Below are positions 52,111 through 64,000 of a DNA stretch of 64,000 bases, in pieces. Numbering within the stretch: the first letter of the stretch is position 1; each line of letters starts with the position of its first letter. Source of the stretch: Eudromia elegans (Eukaryota; Chordata; Aves; Tinamiformes; Tinamidae); assembly GCA_003342815.1 (NCBI GenBank), contig PTEX01000199.1, forward strand, positions 43,010 through 107,009. Reading direction: 5' to 3'. Made by a program: the position numbers and the translations under genes. The notes beneath the pieces were generated by a model that did not search any database, was not told where the DNA came from, and was given only the letters and a program-made list of their open reading frames with translations.

Positions 52111-55100
52111 TTCTTTGGTTAGAAAGACTTCCTAGTAACTAAAATAAAACTGATATTTCTGGTGTGCCTTAAAATTTGGAAAGCAAAGAACCTTGATGAG
52201 AAATAAAACAGACTTTTTTGCATGTTTTTCTTGTAGATATTGGAGAGATATTGAGTACTCCTTTAAAAATATTTCTCTTCCTTCCTTCTTTTAGTATAGA
52301 GTTTCTTACTGCATCATGTGGAACTTCAGCAACATACACAAATGTGTTTGTGTATTAGTAACTTTCCCTTTTTGTTGCTGAAAACTGCAACTAAGCTGGG
52401 ACTTCTTGAGCAAATTTTCTATTGCGGCAAAGCTAAAGAAGCTACTAAGAAGTACATCTTTAGGAGCATCTTAAACAACTTCCTGCTTTTACATTGTGCT
52501 ATTCTGATATCAGTGGAGCCAGATTTCACGGCCAGCAAGATTTCTCTTGCCATGAAAGATTTCCTGTAGCTAGAAAGTGAGACATAGAAGAGCGATATAG
52601 CTGTTGCCTATGACTTCCTTCAACAGTTCTTTCACTAGGCTTGATGTGGGCAATTCTATGTTAATCTGTGCTGCACATACGTATATTAGATGAGATTCTC
52701 TTCAGAGGCAGAATTCGTTTGATATATTCTTGATTTTTTTTTTATTGTCATTTGTCAAACTGCTCATATCCAGTGTTACCTTTTGTCAGATGTGATGTTA
52801 GCCTTAAAAGCAAAGGAAGCAACTCATGTGAGAAGTAAATCCAGAGCTACCTTTTTTCCTTTCATTCGATAAATGATAACACAAGAATTCCAGCTGCTTT
52901 GAGGAGAGTTTTTTCATCTTGCAAGAAATGTTCATGTGCTCATGTTGAAGCAGTTGTTGAGGGGGACATAAACTGTATTCCAAAGCAGATTCACACATGC
53001 CTGTAAATTACAGAACTTTATTTAGGGCAAATATATTTCGTAAATGAAGAATCTATTTCAATTATGTCCCACCCTTAAAGACTTTTTTTTTTTTTAAGGA
53101 TGCCTTATTTTGGGGAAGCAGATTTGGGGGGACACTCGATGTGCATGTGTTTTTATATAACTTTATGAATTTTTCAGAACACTCTTGAATAGATTACTTT
53201 TGACTTGATGAGGATAGATGCAGAGTCCTCTACTGAAAAGAACAGGATGATTTATGTATTCTGCTCGCTTGTACAGGACATAGGACTAGGCTGTGAGCTG
53301 ACATACAAAAGCAGAAGCAGATGAAGGAAGTCCAATCTGTTATCCAGTGCTGGTTGTTTAAAGGTTTAATACTCTAAGTGCATTATTGGGTCAGGACCAA
53401 GATGTCAGGACCTCATGGACTCAAGCCCAAGCAGAACAGTCATATGTGCTTCAGACTTCTTGGAGGAAAGACAACATGGCCATCTATTTATCGGCTTTCC
53501 TGCATTTTGGAAGCAGGGGCCTGCTGCATAAGTAAAGTCTTAATAACTTTCATTTTGAAAATTTAAGACATGCTATGTCTTGCAGATACTTCCTTGTACA
53601 ATGACAGCTTTTATATATGATAACCTAAGAAAATATTTTAGATTTCATCTTGTAAACCTATACAGAACATATAGTATTTTAACATTTTGAACAGAAGATA
53701 ATAAAACAGTCCTAGGCAGAAAAATGGTATTGCTTATTTTTTTTCTCTTGATCCATTGGATTAATCTTTTGAAGAACATTTTTTTAAGTACAGTTGATGC
53801 TGTATTTGAGAGTAGACACATACCTTCGCTGATACATCTACAAATATTTAGTCACACTTTCCTATATTTTTTCTAATTGGCTGAAGGCTAGCTTAGTTTG
53901 GAGACATGTTCCCTGAACAAACCTCAAAACAATTTTCAAAAGTAGCCAAGTATAACATTTTATTGTAATGTAATACTCCTCTGAGAAATTTGCTGCTGTT
54001 ATGTTCAAAATGAAAAGGCAAAATACCTCTTGATTGTTCATGCAAATTTCTATGTAACATGAGTCTACACATCAAGCACTGTGGATGAAAAAAATAGTAA
54101 AATTGTTGCCATCACAGATCTGAAGCACTTTCCAAAGTGTTTAATTTTTTTTAACTCAACAACAAGTTTTTCTTTCCTTTTTTTATTTATTTCCTTCATC
54201 TACAAATTCTATGAGAACTGTGAAAATTCCTTTTCTGAGTTTTGAGTAACAATTTGAGTGGGAGAACTTTGTTCTATTACACTCCTTTAATTATATGGAA
54301 AATGACATGCCCTATTAATTAAAAAAGGATGCTTTAATTAATTGGAAAGGAATGCTGTGTGATCAAAACTGCTTTCCAGGAAGTCTATTACTGATATTTG
54401 GCTCTAGATATATGTAAGTTAATTTTAATTATTAACTAGTATATCAGTGTTCCAACAAAACAAGTTTGCTGTGCAAAAAAAAGGGAAAACTTAATGATCA
54501 AAATGATGAATTAAAAAATCCTGCATTGGTTTCTCTACAGCACCACTGCCCTTTTTCCATGCTTGAGTACTAAGACCATTGGGAAACGGCCAAAGAGTGA
54601 CGTTTTCATTGGGTTAACATCACACTTATTTTCCTTCCTAAACTCCTGTTAACCAATAAGGATGAAACCAAATGCTACAAATTCAATTTTTCCAAAAGAG
54701 AACTGGAATTGCCTGTCATTTTGTCTCGGTAGGAATGGCCATATGTAAGATATGTGTGTTTGCTTAAAACTTTTGGAAATATAGGTAAAATCTATCTCCC
54801 CACTTAATTAACAAATTTCCTCATTTCCTGTATTCCTTATCAGAAAAAAAAGTCTGAATTTTAGAGCTGAAACTGTTTTTTTCTTATATTCTTCACACCT
54901 GTGTATGATCAAATTTGCCTTCAAATTGTCCAGATTTGAGTTTATAACCAGCTTTTGTAAAATATTTTCATTTTACCTGGGGAAAGATAATGTATAGTTT
55001 GTACCAGAGAATTGAATGAATGCAGGGAGACTAGTTCATATTCTAAATGGCATTTAAATGGCAGCATTTAAACAAAAAGGAGCTTCATTGTAAATTTTAA

Positions 55101-58100
55101 GTAAATATCTCTAAATTTTCCGCTGGTTAGAGCTTATATTCACTGTAAATACTAGATGAGACACTTAGTCTTTTTTTTTTTAATCCTTTGATTATAATTA
55201 AAATTTCTGCAACAACTTTAAGAAGCCAAGAAAAGATTTGGTCTTAGACAAGAAATTGAAACTAAGTTCTGGGCTCTCTTCTGAAGGCAATTCTCTGGAT
55301 TGTAGAACCATCTTCTTTTGATTTGACAAACACAATCATATTCCTTTGTATCAGGCCAAATACACCTAGGCATCTAAATCAGAGCTTGCTTTTCTTTTCA
55401 TTGCCAGGTACTGCCTTTACTAGCAGAGATTAGCACCTGTGAGAGATTCCAGCTGAGTGCCAAGTTACTGCTTTAAAATGACTTGTGGTGGATTTGAGGA
55501 ATCCCTGGTTTAATCCTCTAGGGTAATTTGCCCTCCATGGGCAAACAGGCAAAATACAGGAGAAAGTGTAGTTCTTTACTGACCCTTAATTTCTTATTGC
55601 TCCGGCCATTTTTTTGCATGTCACTTTGAAATGACCTGTATGGAGTTTGCTGTTATACATATTTTTGGGAGCACCTACTGTGTCTTATAAACTCTTGGGG
55701 CAGTAGAAGCCTCTCTTTGAGTTATTTACAGCCATGATTTTTTTTTCTCCATTTCATTTTTGTTTGGGATCTGTAGTAATAGAAATACCTATTTTACTTA
55801 TGGTAGTAATGGGGAGCATAGGGTGACTTTAGTGTGATTTCTGAAGATAGTATTTGAAACCTGTTAATGTGTATATTAGGCTGGTTATGTTATTACTTAG
55901 ATTTCTTTTAGTGAAAAAGAATCCATTTTTAAAGACTCGGGCATAATCTGTAGGAGTAGTCATATCAATTTGTCCTGTTGCTTATAACCTCACTTGTAAT
56001 TTGATAGCCATTAGTGCAGTTATTTGTTAGATGGCTTTATTCTGTACAGTAAAGCAGTGTACTTAAGAAAGGAATGCATCTTATGATTTTTGTTGCAGAG
56101 TCCTTGAAATGTTTTTTTTTCTCCTACCTGATTTCTGAATTTCCATCAATTCTAGAATGTGCAGCTATTGATACAGAAATTGTATGGCTTCAGAGCTGCT
56201 TGTGGCTGTAATTATTCCTTTGAGTTTACTACCACTTGTGAGAAGATAATCTTATTTTCAGACTTGGCAACAAAACTTTTAAAGTCTGACCTTGTCTTAA
56301 AACAGAAACCATTTCAAGGTTTACTGTGTAAACTTTTTTTTTGATTTCTTAGACATTTATAACAAATACATATTATTTGTTATGAGAAAATATTATTTTT
56401 AAAAGTTCATAACCAATCGTTGGCTGGAGGGGTGGTCATATTTTGTTTTTTTCAATAAAAGCATATCTTGCTTTTTAACCTAAGGAATTGATAACGTAAT
56501 GAGTCCTGTGAGCCACACCAGTGATCTAATAGCCATTTTTTCAGGAATTCTGGAAAAGAGCAAAGTTCTTTTTGACTCCTGTCCCAGAAAACGCACTGCT
56601 TTCTTGAGAACTTCATGAGTACTTCCAAGAACACAGTTGATGCCTATTGTCCCATGTGAAAGAAGTGACCATGGATTGCATAAAATGATAGGCCTCGTCT
56701 GCCAAAGAGTAAATACCTTCCCTCATTCCTGCTGTCATCTGCCTACAGAGCCTCCTTTGGCTGGCAGCACTAGAGGCTGGGTCTTGGGCCCCAGAAACAT
56801 GCTGTGTCTACATTAATATTTCTATAAAAAATACATTGCAAAATATATTGGAGGAAAAGTTAAATATACTTGATGTTTGGTTATGCATGAATCATTTGAA
56901 TTCAAATGTGTTTGTAGCTCATGGATATTTTTAATAGCTATTTTTAAAAAATATACTAAAACTCATTATGAGAAGGCATACATATGTTACGTCTGAAATA
57001 CGTAACTGTATATTTCAAGCAATGTGAAATAGGATGTTTTTCTCTAAAAACAGATCGGAGTAATAATTTCACTCATCCTAAAAAAAGGTTATGTGCTCGG
57101 ATTATACATAATGTAGGGAAAAATGCTTTAAGGAATAAAACCTTAACTTCTGATCATCCGATATGTTCATCCACTCTTCTAGCTCTTCTTTCTAAAAACA
57201 TGCACTTAAATAGTTTTCATGTGCAAAGTACCATAGTAGGCAGTGCTGGCATGATTGGGTGTGTGCAGCTCTATCCAACTTGCTCTGTTGGGCTTCTGTG
57301 TGCACTCTGTAAAAAGCATGTCAATTGTAATAAACCCGTGAGCTTTAAATAGGGCTGCTCTCATGCAGGCATGGCAATAAGCACAGACCTGTTTTGTATG
57401 TTGTTACTGCTGTTAACTGGAGTGAACGTGCTTGTGGCTCCATCTAATAAGCTTAGGTTTTTAGGGTCTTTTTTTTTTCCCTACTAGGATTGAAGTACTC
57501 ACTCCTGCTGTTCAGACTTGAACTAGACACCACTTTCCACTATTGACTGTTATTGACCCAAATATTCCTGCTTTTTCCCTTTTCTTCTTGTAGGTTCCAA
57601 TAACTCCAGTCCCTTCCCTGCTTCTTGTAGGTGCAGTACTAGGTAGGCTCCTTTCTTTGCTTGGCTGTACCGGGAGGCATGGTAGCTCTGAGACCTTAAC
57701 TGACTGGCTTTCACCTGCCTCTGAAAACTGTTTAGCTTCTTGCCTCACCAGTGCTCAGCACTGGTCAGAGCTTGACTTGTTGGCTGTGGAGGTATCCACG
57801 TTATAGGCTGGCTTTAAGTAGATGATCTACTGTTCTTCTTAATTTTTTTCCTAATAAGTATTACTTTATCACCTTTATGGTGACTGTGCATGGGGTAAAT
57901 ACTAGCAAGACTGTTTTCATTGGAGTATGTTCCAGTGGTAAAAAATTGAGACTTCACCAATTGAGAAATTTCCCTCCATGAACTCTAATTAAAGCTCTGT
58001 TTTCTGCTAAGCTTCTTGGAGACTAGGGATGATGATATTCCTGATGGAAGTGCATTAACAAACAGTATTAGGTTCTTGTGCATAGGCATCTAAGAAATTA

Positions 58101-59157
58101 GATATGATAGAAATCTGATGTATAATAAAGTACTTCCATGAGAATGATGCACTGGGTTCTTTAGAGCCTTTTCTGTACTAGATAAAATCAAGAAAGAGAA
58201 CAGGCTTCTGTGACAAAGATCAACTTTTGTTGGAGATTTTGTTGCTGATATTGTAGCATTTTCTATTCTAACTTTAACTTCTAAATATGAGATTTTTAAT
58301 AGAAGTCAGATATATCTTTATGCTTTTAATTTTTTAGTTTGTGAGTAACTGGGATGACAAGTCAATAATGAGCCCCTATCCTTACAGATGGAGCATTGCA
58401 GTGAAGCCAGTTTTTAGCCATAAGGTCAACACTGATGGAGTTTTGTAGCAAAAGCTTCTGGGAAGTTTTTTGATTGTGACATTTGTTTACAGATACTACA
58501 CATTTTATTATTATGGACAGAGAAATGAGAGCAGTAAAATCAAATCATCATTGTCAAGTTTGTTTTAACACTATATTTTGAAATATATTTTGGGTGAAGC
58601 AGAAGATGGAAAGTGAACAGTGAAAATGCATGTAGCAAGGAGGAAGTCCTTTTTGTCATAAAGTGAAGTCACACATAGAATCTGAGAAGTGAAAATCTAT
58701 TCATGTAATTAAATAATATTTAGCTTAGAGGATCTTCCCGTACATATTAAGTGCTTAATAATGAAAATATTTTCAGCGCAATAACATTTACTAATGAAAA
58801 AGTACTGGTCCATTTTTAAGTGAAGGTGGAAGATGAATCTCTTCAAATCTTTAGCCCAGTGTAGTTCTAAGAATAATATTAAAGAAAAATATTAAAGTAG
58901 TCATGAATGCCTTCTCTTCTGTTATGACCTCAGACACATTTTTAGACTGGTTGTATCTTCCTCTGAGGTTTATGGAAGCAGCATGATTTTTAAATGAAAT
59001 GTGAATTCTCTTAAGCTAGGATTTGTGTTAGCAGGGGAATGAACTCTGTTTTCAAGACTTGTTGAGATAATTTCCAAAGTTTGTGTCAATTTAAAAAATA
59101 TACATGAAAGCAAATCGAGAAAAGTAAGTTTCATGATGTTTTCTTTCTTTTTGACAG

Positions 59158-59246
59158 GTTGTGAAGATGAGAAAAGATGTAAAGAAGGTCAGGGTCCTGA
59201 CTATTCGCCGTCTTACCAGACACATTGGGAAATTAAAGTTGAAAAA
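59158..59246 (+). CDS. SRFBP1: SRFBP1 coding exon 2 (residues 11-39 and part of 40)
   Basis: The exon follows a strong acceptor (a TTTCTTTCTTTTTGACAG-type tract) and encodes VVKMRKDVKKVRVLTIRRLT, then RHIGKLKLK, plus two bases of the next lysine codon. The strongly basic, helical-looking stretch is characteristic of the SRFBP1 N-terminus. Length is 89 bases, so the exon ends in phase 2. The donor is weak: AAAAA before GTCAGT at 59247, with A instead of G at -1 and C at +3. A better-looking GTAAAT at 59284 would add 37 bases and break the frame with exon 3, so 59246 is the correct end. Confidence 0.94.
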
Positions 59247-60268
59247 GTCAGTTTTTAATATTGGTGTTCTTGATCATGTTTTTGTAAATACGACAGTATG
59301 TTTATTGTCTTTTCAAAACAGCTAACCACTTTTCTATTGAAGAACAAATTTGAATGTGTACATGTTGCATTGAAAAACAAAATATGAAGTAGATCAAGAT
59401 TTTTAACGCTCTAGCCTGCACTGTGAAAAAAATACTGAATATAAATGTGATATAAACAGTAGGCCTACATTAAGATAGGTTTGCTAAAAGTGCAAAATTA
59501 TTTGAAATAGATTTGGTCCTCTCCCTGTATTTTACGTACTATAATACATGATGTCTGTCTGTTTTTATTGTTTAGATGCAATAAAAATGCTAACAAATAT
59601 GTGGTTTTGTAAAGCAGAATTGGGATAACCTTCCCCCATACACTCACTTCCCTGCAAGTACTTAATGTCTTCAGATTTAATTTAAATCAGTAGCAAAACC
59701 TTTTTACAGCACTTTTCGAAGTGTCCAGGTCAAGCTTTTGGATCATTATGCTGTTGAAAGCATGTCACACAACTCTCTCCTCACTCTAGTAGTCTGCGAG
59801 ATTTCACAGCAAAAACGTATTATGCTTGTATAGATATACGACTTATACTTTTTCAATGAAGTTTTTTAAATGAAGATTTTGTAGGCTCTATTTTTAAAGC
59901 TAGCTGACCCAAAGTAATTTGTGAACCTGCCACTGGAGACAACAAAAGAGGAATCTTGTTACTGTGTTCAAAATGTGAATGAGCATACTGCCCTCGTGTC
60001 CAAACATACACACATAATTTCAGTCAGTTGTGTAAAGCAAGAGCAGGTTCAATTATCTTGTATGTTTAAAATTCACAGATTTTAGAATTTAGTAATATCT
60101 GAGGTTAGTGTCTTTTATCAGTAGAATTTTAGCAGGAGAAGCATAAGATGGTGTTTGTTCTTCAAAAATTGCATGTAACACTCCTTTATTTTTGTGTTTT
60201 ACTTGGTATTACCACATGGAAAAACTATGTCACCAAAAGACTTTCTAATAAACAGACTTCATTTACAG
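59247..60268 (+). other. SRFBP1: SRFBP1 intron 2 (1.0 kb)
   Basis: This is an AT-rich intron between GTCAGT and the ATTTACAG acceptor, in phase 2. No repeat family or other gene was recognised inside it. Confidence 0.9.
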
Positions 60269-60341
60269 GGGTTCAGAAGACTTGATATTGAAGAACCAAA
60301 AAAGAGCTGAGAGACTAATAGAAGAAATCCATGCCATGAAG
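60269..60341 (+). CDS. SRFBP1: SRFBP1 coding exon 3 (residues 40-64)
   Basis: The exon completes the split lysine codon, then encodes GSEDLILKNQKRAERL and IEEIHAMK. These match the conserved mammalian LLKNQ..AQRLLEEIHAMK block as I recall it. It lies between a CATTTACAG acceptor and an AAG/GTAATA donor at 60342, is 73 bases long, and ends in phase 0. The amphipathic, charged pattern suggests a helix. The next exon (expected to begin near a conserved ELKPD-like segment) was not found before 64000, so the gene is cut by the window edge. Confidence 0.94.
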
Positions 60342-60726
60342 GTAATATCATATATAGATATTTAAATGTAGTTTATTTTAGAAACGAAAAGCTCTGTCTG
60401 TTTTGTGAGACTATTGAAACTTGCCTGAACTTTTCTGGAGGTCATTTCTCTAACATAAGTAGAAAACTAGGAATATTTGTGTATTTGGATGTTCATTTGC
60501 TGCATCTGTCAAGGAATTAGGCTAATTTCTTGGCAATGTCTAAGTCTGTGTGGTGTTACTAGTGTCCTACTGTAAAGTTGTAAGTTCTTTAACTCCTGCA
60601 AATTAATCTGCAAGAGATTTGTAGCGATTAGGACTGGACTTCTATAATGTTTAAACTTGCTCTTAATTAATACAGTTTTCATATCTCATCTCCAAAGCAT
60701 TGGCTGGTATGTCATACAGAGATAAG

Positions 60727-60750
60727 GTGTGTATGTATGTATGTATGTGC
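60727..60750. repeat. (GTAT)n microsatellite in intron 3
   Basis: GTGTGTATGTATGTATGTAT followed by GTGC is a tetranucleotide repeat of the same type as the one at 22551. It is probably length-variable. Confidence 0.85.
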
Positions 60751-63722
60751 ATTTAATACCCTGTCACTTTATACTAACCATCTCAATTTTAACAAATCCT
60801 TAATACTATGTATGTTGAAATGAAGTGCAGAATCCCTGCTAGGGTTTGAACACAGGAAGTGTAAGCAGAAGAAACTGTTTGTGTGTGAAGTGACTCATTG
60901 TTTGTTTTGTTGAAAACTTAAGTGGTTAGATCATCCTTATCTACATATGTTTCTTCCCTGATCGTTGTACTGATCTTAAATAAACTGATGATTGGAAAGG
61001 CTTTATTGACTAGTAAGAATTGCTTTTTAACAATTTTTTAAGGTGGTATGGTAGTGTCATGGGGTTGTTGTTGTTGTTTATTAGATTGTTTAGGATTTGG
61101 TTGGTTTATTATGTTTGGGGTTTTTTGATTGTTTGTTTTCCCATAGTACTTCCAAAAGAAGACCATCTCCACAGAAAACCTATAATAAGTTTTAGCAAAA
61201 GAAAAGTCACAGCACTGTAGTAGCACAAAATAATAGTCAAGCTAGAGACATACACCTTTTTTGGCCGAACATTGCTATATTTGTATAGGTATCACAAACC
61301 ATAGTGTCCTTCAGTCACTTTCATATGTCATTTAAAATGTCTGTTGGAATGTGAGGCTAAACTACAGGAACTTTGAAAGAACTACGAGAGTGTATGTTGA
61401 ACAACCAAGTGTGTTGCAGTTGTTAATAATACTAAAATCACTAAGCAAATTAGCGCTAAGATCTTGCTATGTGGGACTTCCGTGGAGATTTCTGAGCGGA
61501 TTTTGCTGCAAGATCAGTGCTGACAGAACATCTTCCAAAACTGTTCATATCATCTTATATTGTGTTCTTAGCTCCAGGATTGGTTCATAACTGATGTTTG
61601 AAGCGAGCATGCACTTAGGACTACATGACCCATATGCTTTTCCAGTTGACATGAGCTTTCTCTTAAACTATATTAGTATACTATTTCCCTGCATCCTCAG
61701 TTAACTGTGTTATTCAATTACTCTTGTTTTAAAAAGTCAATTGTAAAATCTTAGGGTTTTCTATGTAGCTAAAAGGGAGGAGGAGAAGTCTCCAGAAAAT
61801 GCAAATGTTGCTAAACATTGCTAAACAAGGAGGCTAAAGTACCTCCCTGGAATACCTGTTTCTATGAATTAAGGAGTCTAGTATAAGAAGATAAGTGAGG
61901 TGCTGGAAAGCAGGAGGCTGGTTCTGGTGTTAGTGATGTGACGGACTCCTTTTGACAGAAAATCTTGCACATTGAGATTTTCGTTTGATCAAGTGGAGAG
62001 ACATGCAGAATTAAAGGAAAACATCAGTTGCAAGTTGTGTCTCGTTTAGTGGTTGAGGGCTTGTAAGTTTTAACTCTGAGAGTCATTGTTAAAGGAGGAT
62101 GGATGTGTAATCTGAAAAGCTAGAGTCAAATACAATTTTTTTTTTTAAATTCTTTATAGAAAGAGTGGAGTCTTAAAAGTGAGCATCTGAGAGCAAATGC
62201 TGCCTTCTCAGGCAATCAGCCTTTTAAGTGATCTCCGTTGCCTGTGAAATCATTCCATGAGAAGTTTTTATTGTGAAAATGTGCCTTTAGTAATGGTATT
62301 TTTATGGCCAAAGATTGTGTTTTCTGCTTTCTTCCATCTTTAACAATGAGCAAGTAGCACTTCATTAGCTCTACAATGTGTTTATTTCTTAGTCAAAAGA
62401 AAAAAATCTTATGTGCTTACAATGGCCTTTTGAATGCTATTCATAGCAAGGTAGAGATATTTGCAATCTATATTTTTATTAATACCGAAAAAAATGCATA
62501 CAGGAAGAGAAGCAGGTGGAAAATAGTCTTTGGCAAATTTCTTTATACACAAATACTTTATAGCACTTTTCAACTTGAAAGATTTCAGTACAGTTGTCAA
62601 CATGCAGTGGTAAAACAGGAAAAGGAAAGTTCTACTTAAGTTACAATTTCTTTAAGAAAAACAGAAATTAGTTGCCCTGTCTGCCAAATTATATTCCTGA
62701 AGATCAGGAGTGGTGAAAAGTTCAGCAGGCTCTTTGTGTTTGCTATAAAAAAATGATTGCAGCAACTTGGGACAGGAAAGTGCTTGAGATGAGTAGATAA
62801 ATTTATTTGTGGATGCGGGACAATAAGTATTAAGCTGCTTATTGCAGGCATGTTCTGTAACTTAGTAAAAATAAGTTTAAGAGCTACTTCTTTGACACTT
62901 CCTAGCCTCTCTGCTTGGTGTTAGGCAGAATATTACATACAAATTCTTCTCAGTTTCCCACATTTCAGCTCCCATATGTGGGGAAGAAAATGTAAACTTA
63001 ATAATAAAAACCAAAACTGTTAGAGGTGGAGTATGCTACTCTACTACCACATGGCAGTCACTCTTAATTTCTTTTATTCTGTATCCCATTATTAACATTA
63101 AAGGTGTGTGTTTTTAATTTGTGAGCAACCTAGTAGCTGATTAAGTGAGGCTGCGGGTCTCTGGATGCTTGCTTGCCTAGAATGGTAAATGAATGCAGGA
63201 TGGATGAATGGTTCATCTGGATAGCTCCTAGAGATGTGGGTTATGGCTTTTCCTCTACAAGCCTCCTCTCGTAGCTTTTTTTCATCCACTAAAGCATAAA
63301 GTTTCCAATTCCAGTGCCGATGTACTTCTCAGCCTGCAAAATCAGTGTGTGTTACCCACTGGTTTTGCTCCTCTCGCACTCTCTCTGGGCTTGAGGAAGG
63401 AACTCTAAGTCCAAGGAAGCTGCCCACAGCAATAATTACTCTGGCCTGTGTGACTAGCAGTCAGAAAATGAGTATTACTCCAGGATCTGTATACTTCTAT
63501 CTAAAAACGTGCTACTTAGAGCTCTATTTTTTAAAATTGAACAAAGACACTAGTGTAGACTCTGTCTTTGTGAAAATCCTAGAAAACGTAAGTAATACTT
63601 TTTTTATTCTCTTGGAGTTTTGCTCACAGCAGAGTTAGCAGACAGCACAGTTCTTTCTAAACATGATTTTTTTTTCTTCCAAGCAAAAACAGACCCAGAG
63701 CACCTTTCCTCTCCCACATGTC

Positions 63723-63724
<2 letters not shown>

Positions 63725-63770
<46 letters not shown>
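63725..63770. repeat. T27-A19 self-complementary homopolymer block
   Basis: Twenty-seven T (63725-63751) are followed immediately by nineteen A (63752-63770) with no spacer. It could fold into a 19-bp A-T hairpin. A direct T-to-A junction of this size may be real or may reflect an assembly join of poly-T and poly-A reads. Confidence 0.85.
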
Positions 63771-63906
63771 CTTTTAAGGACGTGCTAGCACAGATGAGTA
63801 CTTTTGTACTGATGCCCCTGGAAGGTACAAGAGGAGAGTTCAATTTTGCAGGGGTTTTATTTCAAGCTTTAGGAATCAAGACTGGAATTCTGAGTGTTTC
63901 TTTTTC

Positions 63907-64000
63907 TTCCCTTCCTTCCCTTCCTTCCCTTCCTTCCCTTCCTTCCCTTCCTTCCCTTCCTTCCCTTCCTTCCCTTCCTTCCCTTCCTTCCCTTCCTTCC
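63907..64000. repeat. (TTCCCTTCC)n nonamer array, cut by window edge
   Basis: Ten perfect TTCCCTTCC units plus TTCC run to the last base. They lie in a pure pyrimidine tract that begins at 63897, 104 bases in all. The unit reads the same in reverse when rotated, so the array is a perfect mirror repeat, the type able to form intramolecular triplex (H-DNA). Its full length is unknown because it continues past 64000. Confidence 0.93.

Larger units (their letters stand above)
38614..59157 (+). other. SRFBP1: SRFBP1 intron 1 (20.5 kb)
   Basis: The intron runs from GTGAGC at 38614 to the polypyrimidine tract and GACAG ending at 59157. Its first 240 bases remain CpG-rich, and the rest is AT-rich. 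It contains two CR1 copies (40542-40912 and 46938-47737), a short ATTTCAATC-like repeat (40411-40444), a CTCF-like core (41416-41426), a T-G-T homopolymer block (42497-42539), a 29-bp tandem duplication (43981-44038), a 16-bp duplication (49248-49277), a GC-rich patch near 51090-51235 and a perfect RFX X-box (52097-52110). I see no convincing additional exon. Undetermined bases lie at 44994 and 50486. Confidence 0.88.
60342..64000 (+). other. SRFBP1: SRFBP1 intron 3, 5' part (runs off window)
   Basis: Intronic sequence from the GTAATA donor to the window edge. It includes a GTAT microsatellite (60727-60750), a GTT repeat (61066-61079), a T27-A19 block (63725-63770) and a nonamer polypyrimidine array (63907-64000). 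I saw no SRFBP1 exon 4 and no other gene. Confidence 0.8.

Noticed and set aside
60342..64000. Search for SRFBP1 exon 4 in intron 3
   Set aside because: No in-frame segment resembling the expected ELKPD-type continuation flanked by splice signals was found, so the exon is taken to lie beyond the window.
1..64000. tRNA, rRNA and CRISPR arrays
   Set aside because: No clover-leaf box sequences, rRNA blocks or regularly spaced direct repeats were seen by eye. A covariance-model scan could still find small RNAs I cannot detect.

Overview
The window looks like bird nuclear DNA. It is AT-rich and gene-poor. It carries several truncated CR1 non-LTR retrotransposons, the dominant avian repeat; most show the octamer-type 3' end (ATTCTATG/ATTCTGTG variants). 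It also holds one recognisable, intron-containing vertebrate gene. Ten isolated N bases (1776, 5258, 9723, 14909, 19864, 20759, 23455, 25106, 44994, 50486) suggest a draft assembly. I cannot name the species.

The one gene I can support is the 5' part of SRFBP1 (serum response factor binding protein 1, p49/STRAP) on the + strand. A GC- and CpG-rich promoter (about 38215-38850) contains a ten-codon first coding exon (38584-38613). A 20.5-kb intron 1 follows, then exon 2 (59158-59246), a 1.0-kb intron 2, exon 3 (60269-60341) and at least 3.66 kb of intron 3, which runs off the right edge. The three exons join in frame and give residues 1-64, closely matching the mammalian N-terminus as I remember it. 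The remaining exons, with most of the Bud22-like protein, lie beyond position 64000. In human the gene sits next to LOX on 5q, and that region corresponds to the avian Z chromosome, so Z linkage is a reasonable inference. No LOX sequence was seen here.

Region by region: 1-38214 is intergenic DNA with no gene I can support. It holds four CR1 fragments (3804-3930, 12690-12750, 14368-14788, 26071-26845), several small tandem duplications and AT microsatellites. From 38215 to 38850 is the SRFBP1 CpG-island promoter and first exon. From 38614 to 59157 is intron 1, with CR1 copies at 40542-40912 (opposite to the gene) and 46938-47737 (same sense), a T10-G17-T16 tract and a perfect RFX X-box. From 59158 to 64000 are exons 2 and 3, with low-complexity DNA at the end: a T27-A19 block and a pure polypyrimidine nonamer array cut by the window edge.

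No new system with clear gene content is visible. The observations most worth a second look are non-coding: a GC-elevated patch of unknown origin at 16860-17490, a hairpin with a TACG loop at 34199-34222, paired Grainyhead-like motifs at 18541-18563, the intron-1 X-box at 52097-52110, and the unusual homopolymer and mirror-repeat tracts.
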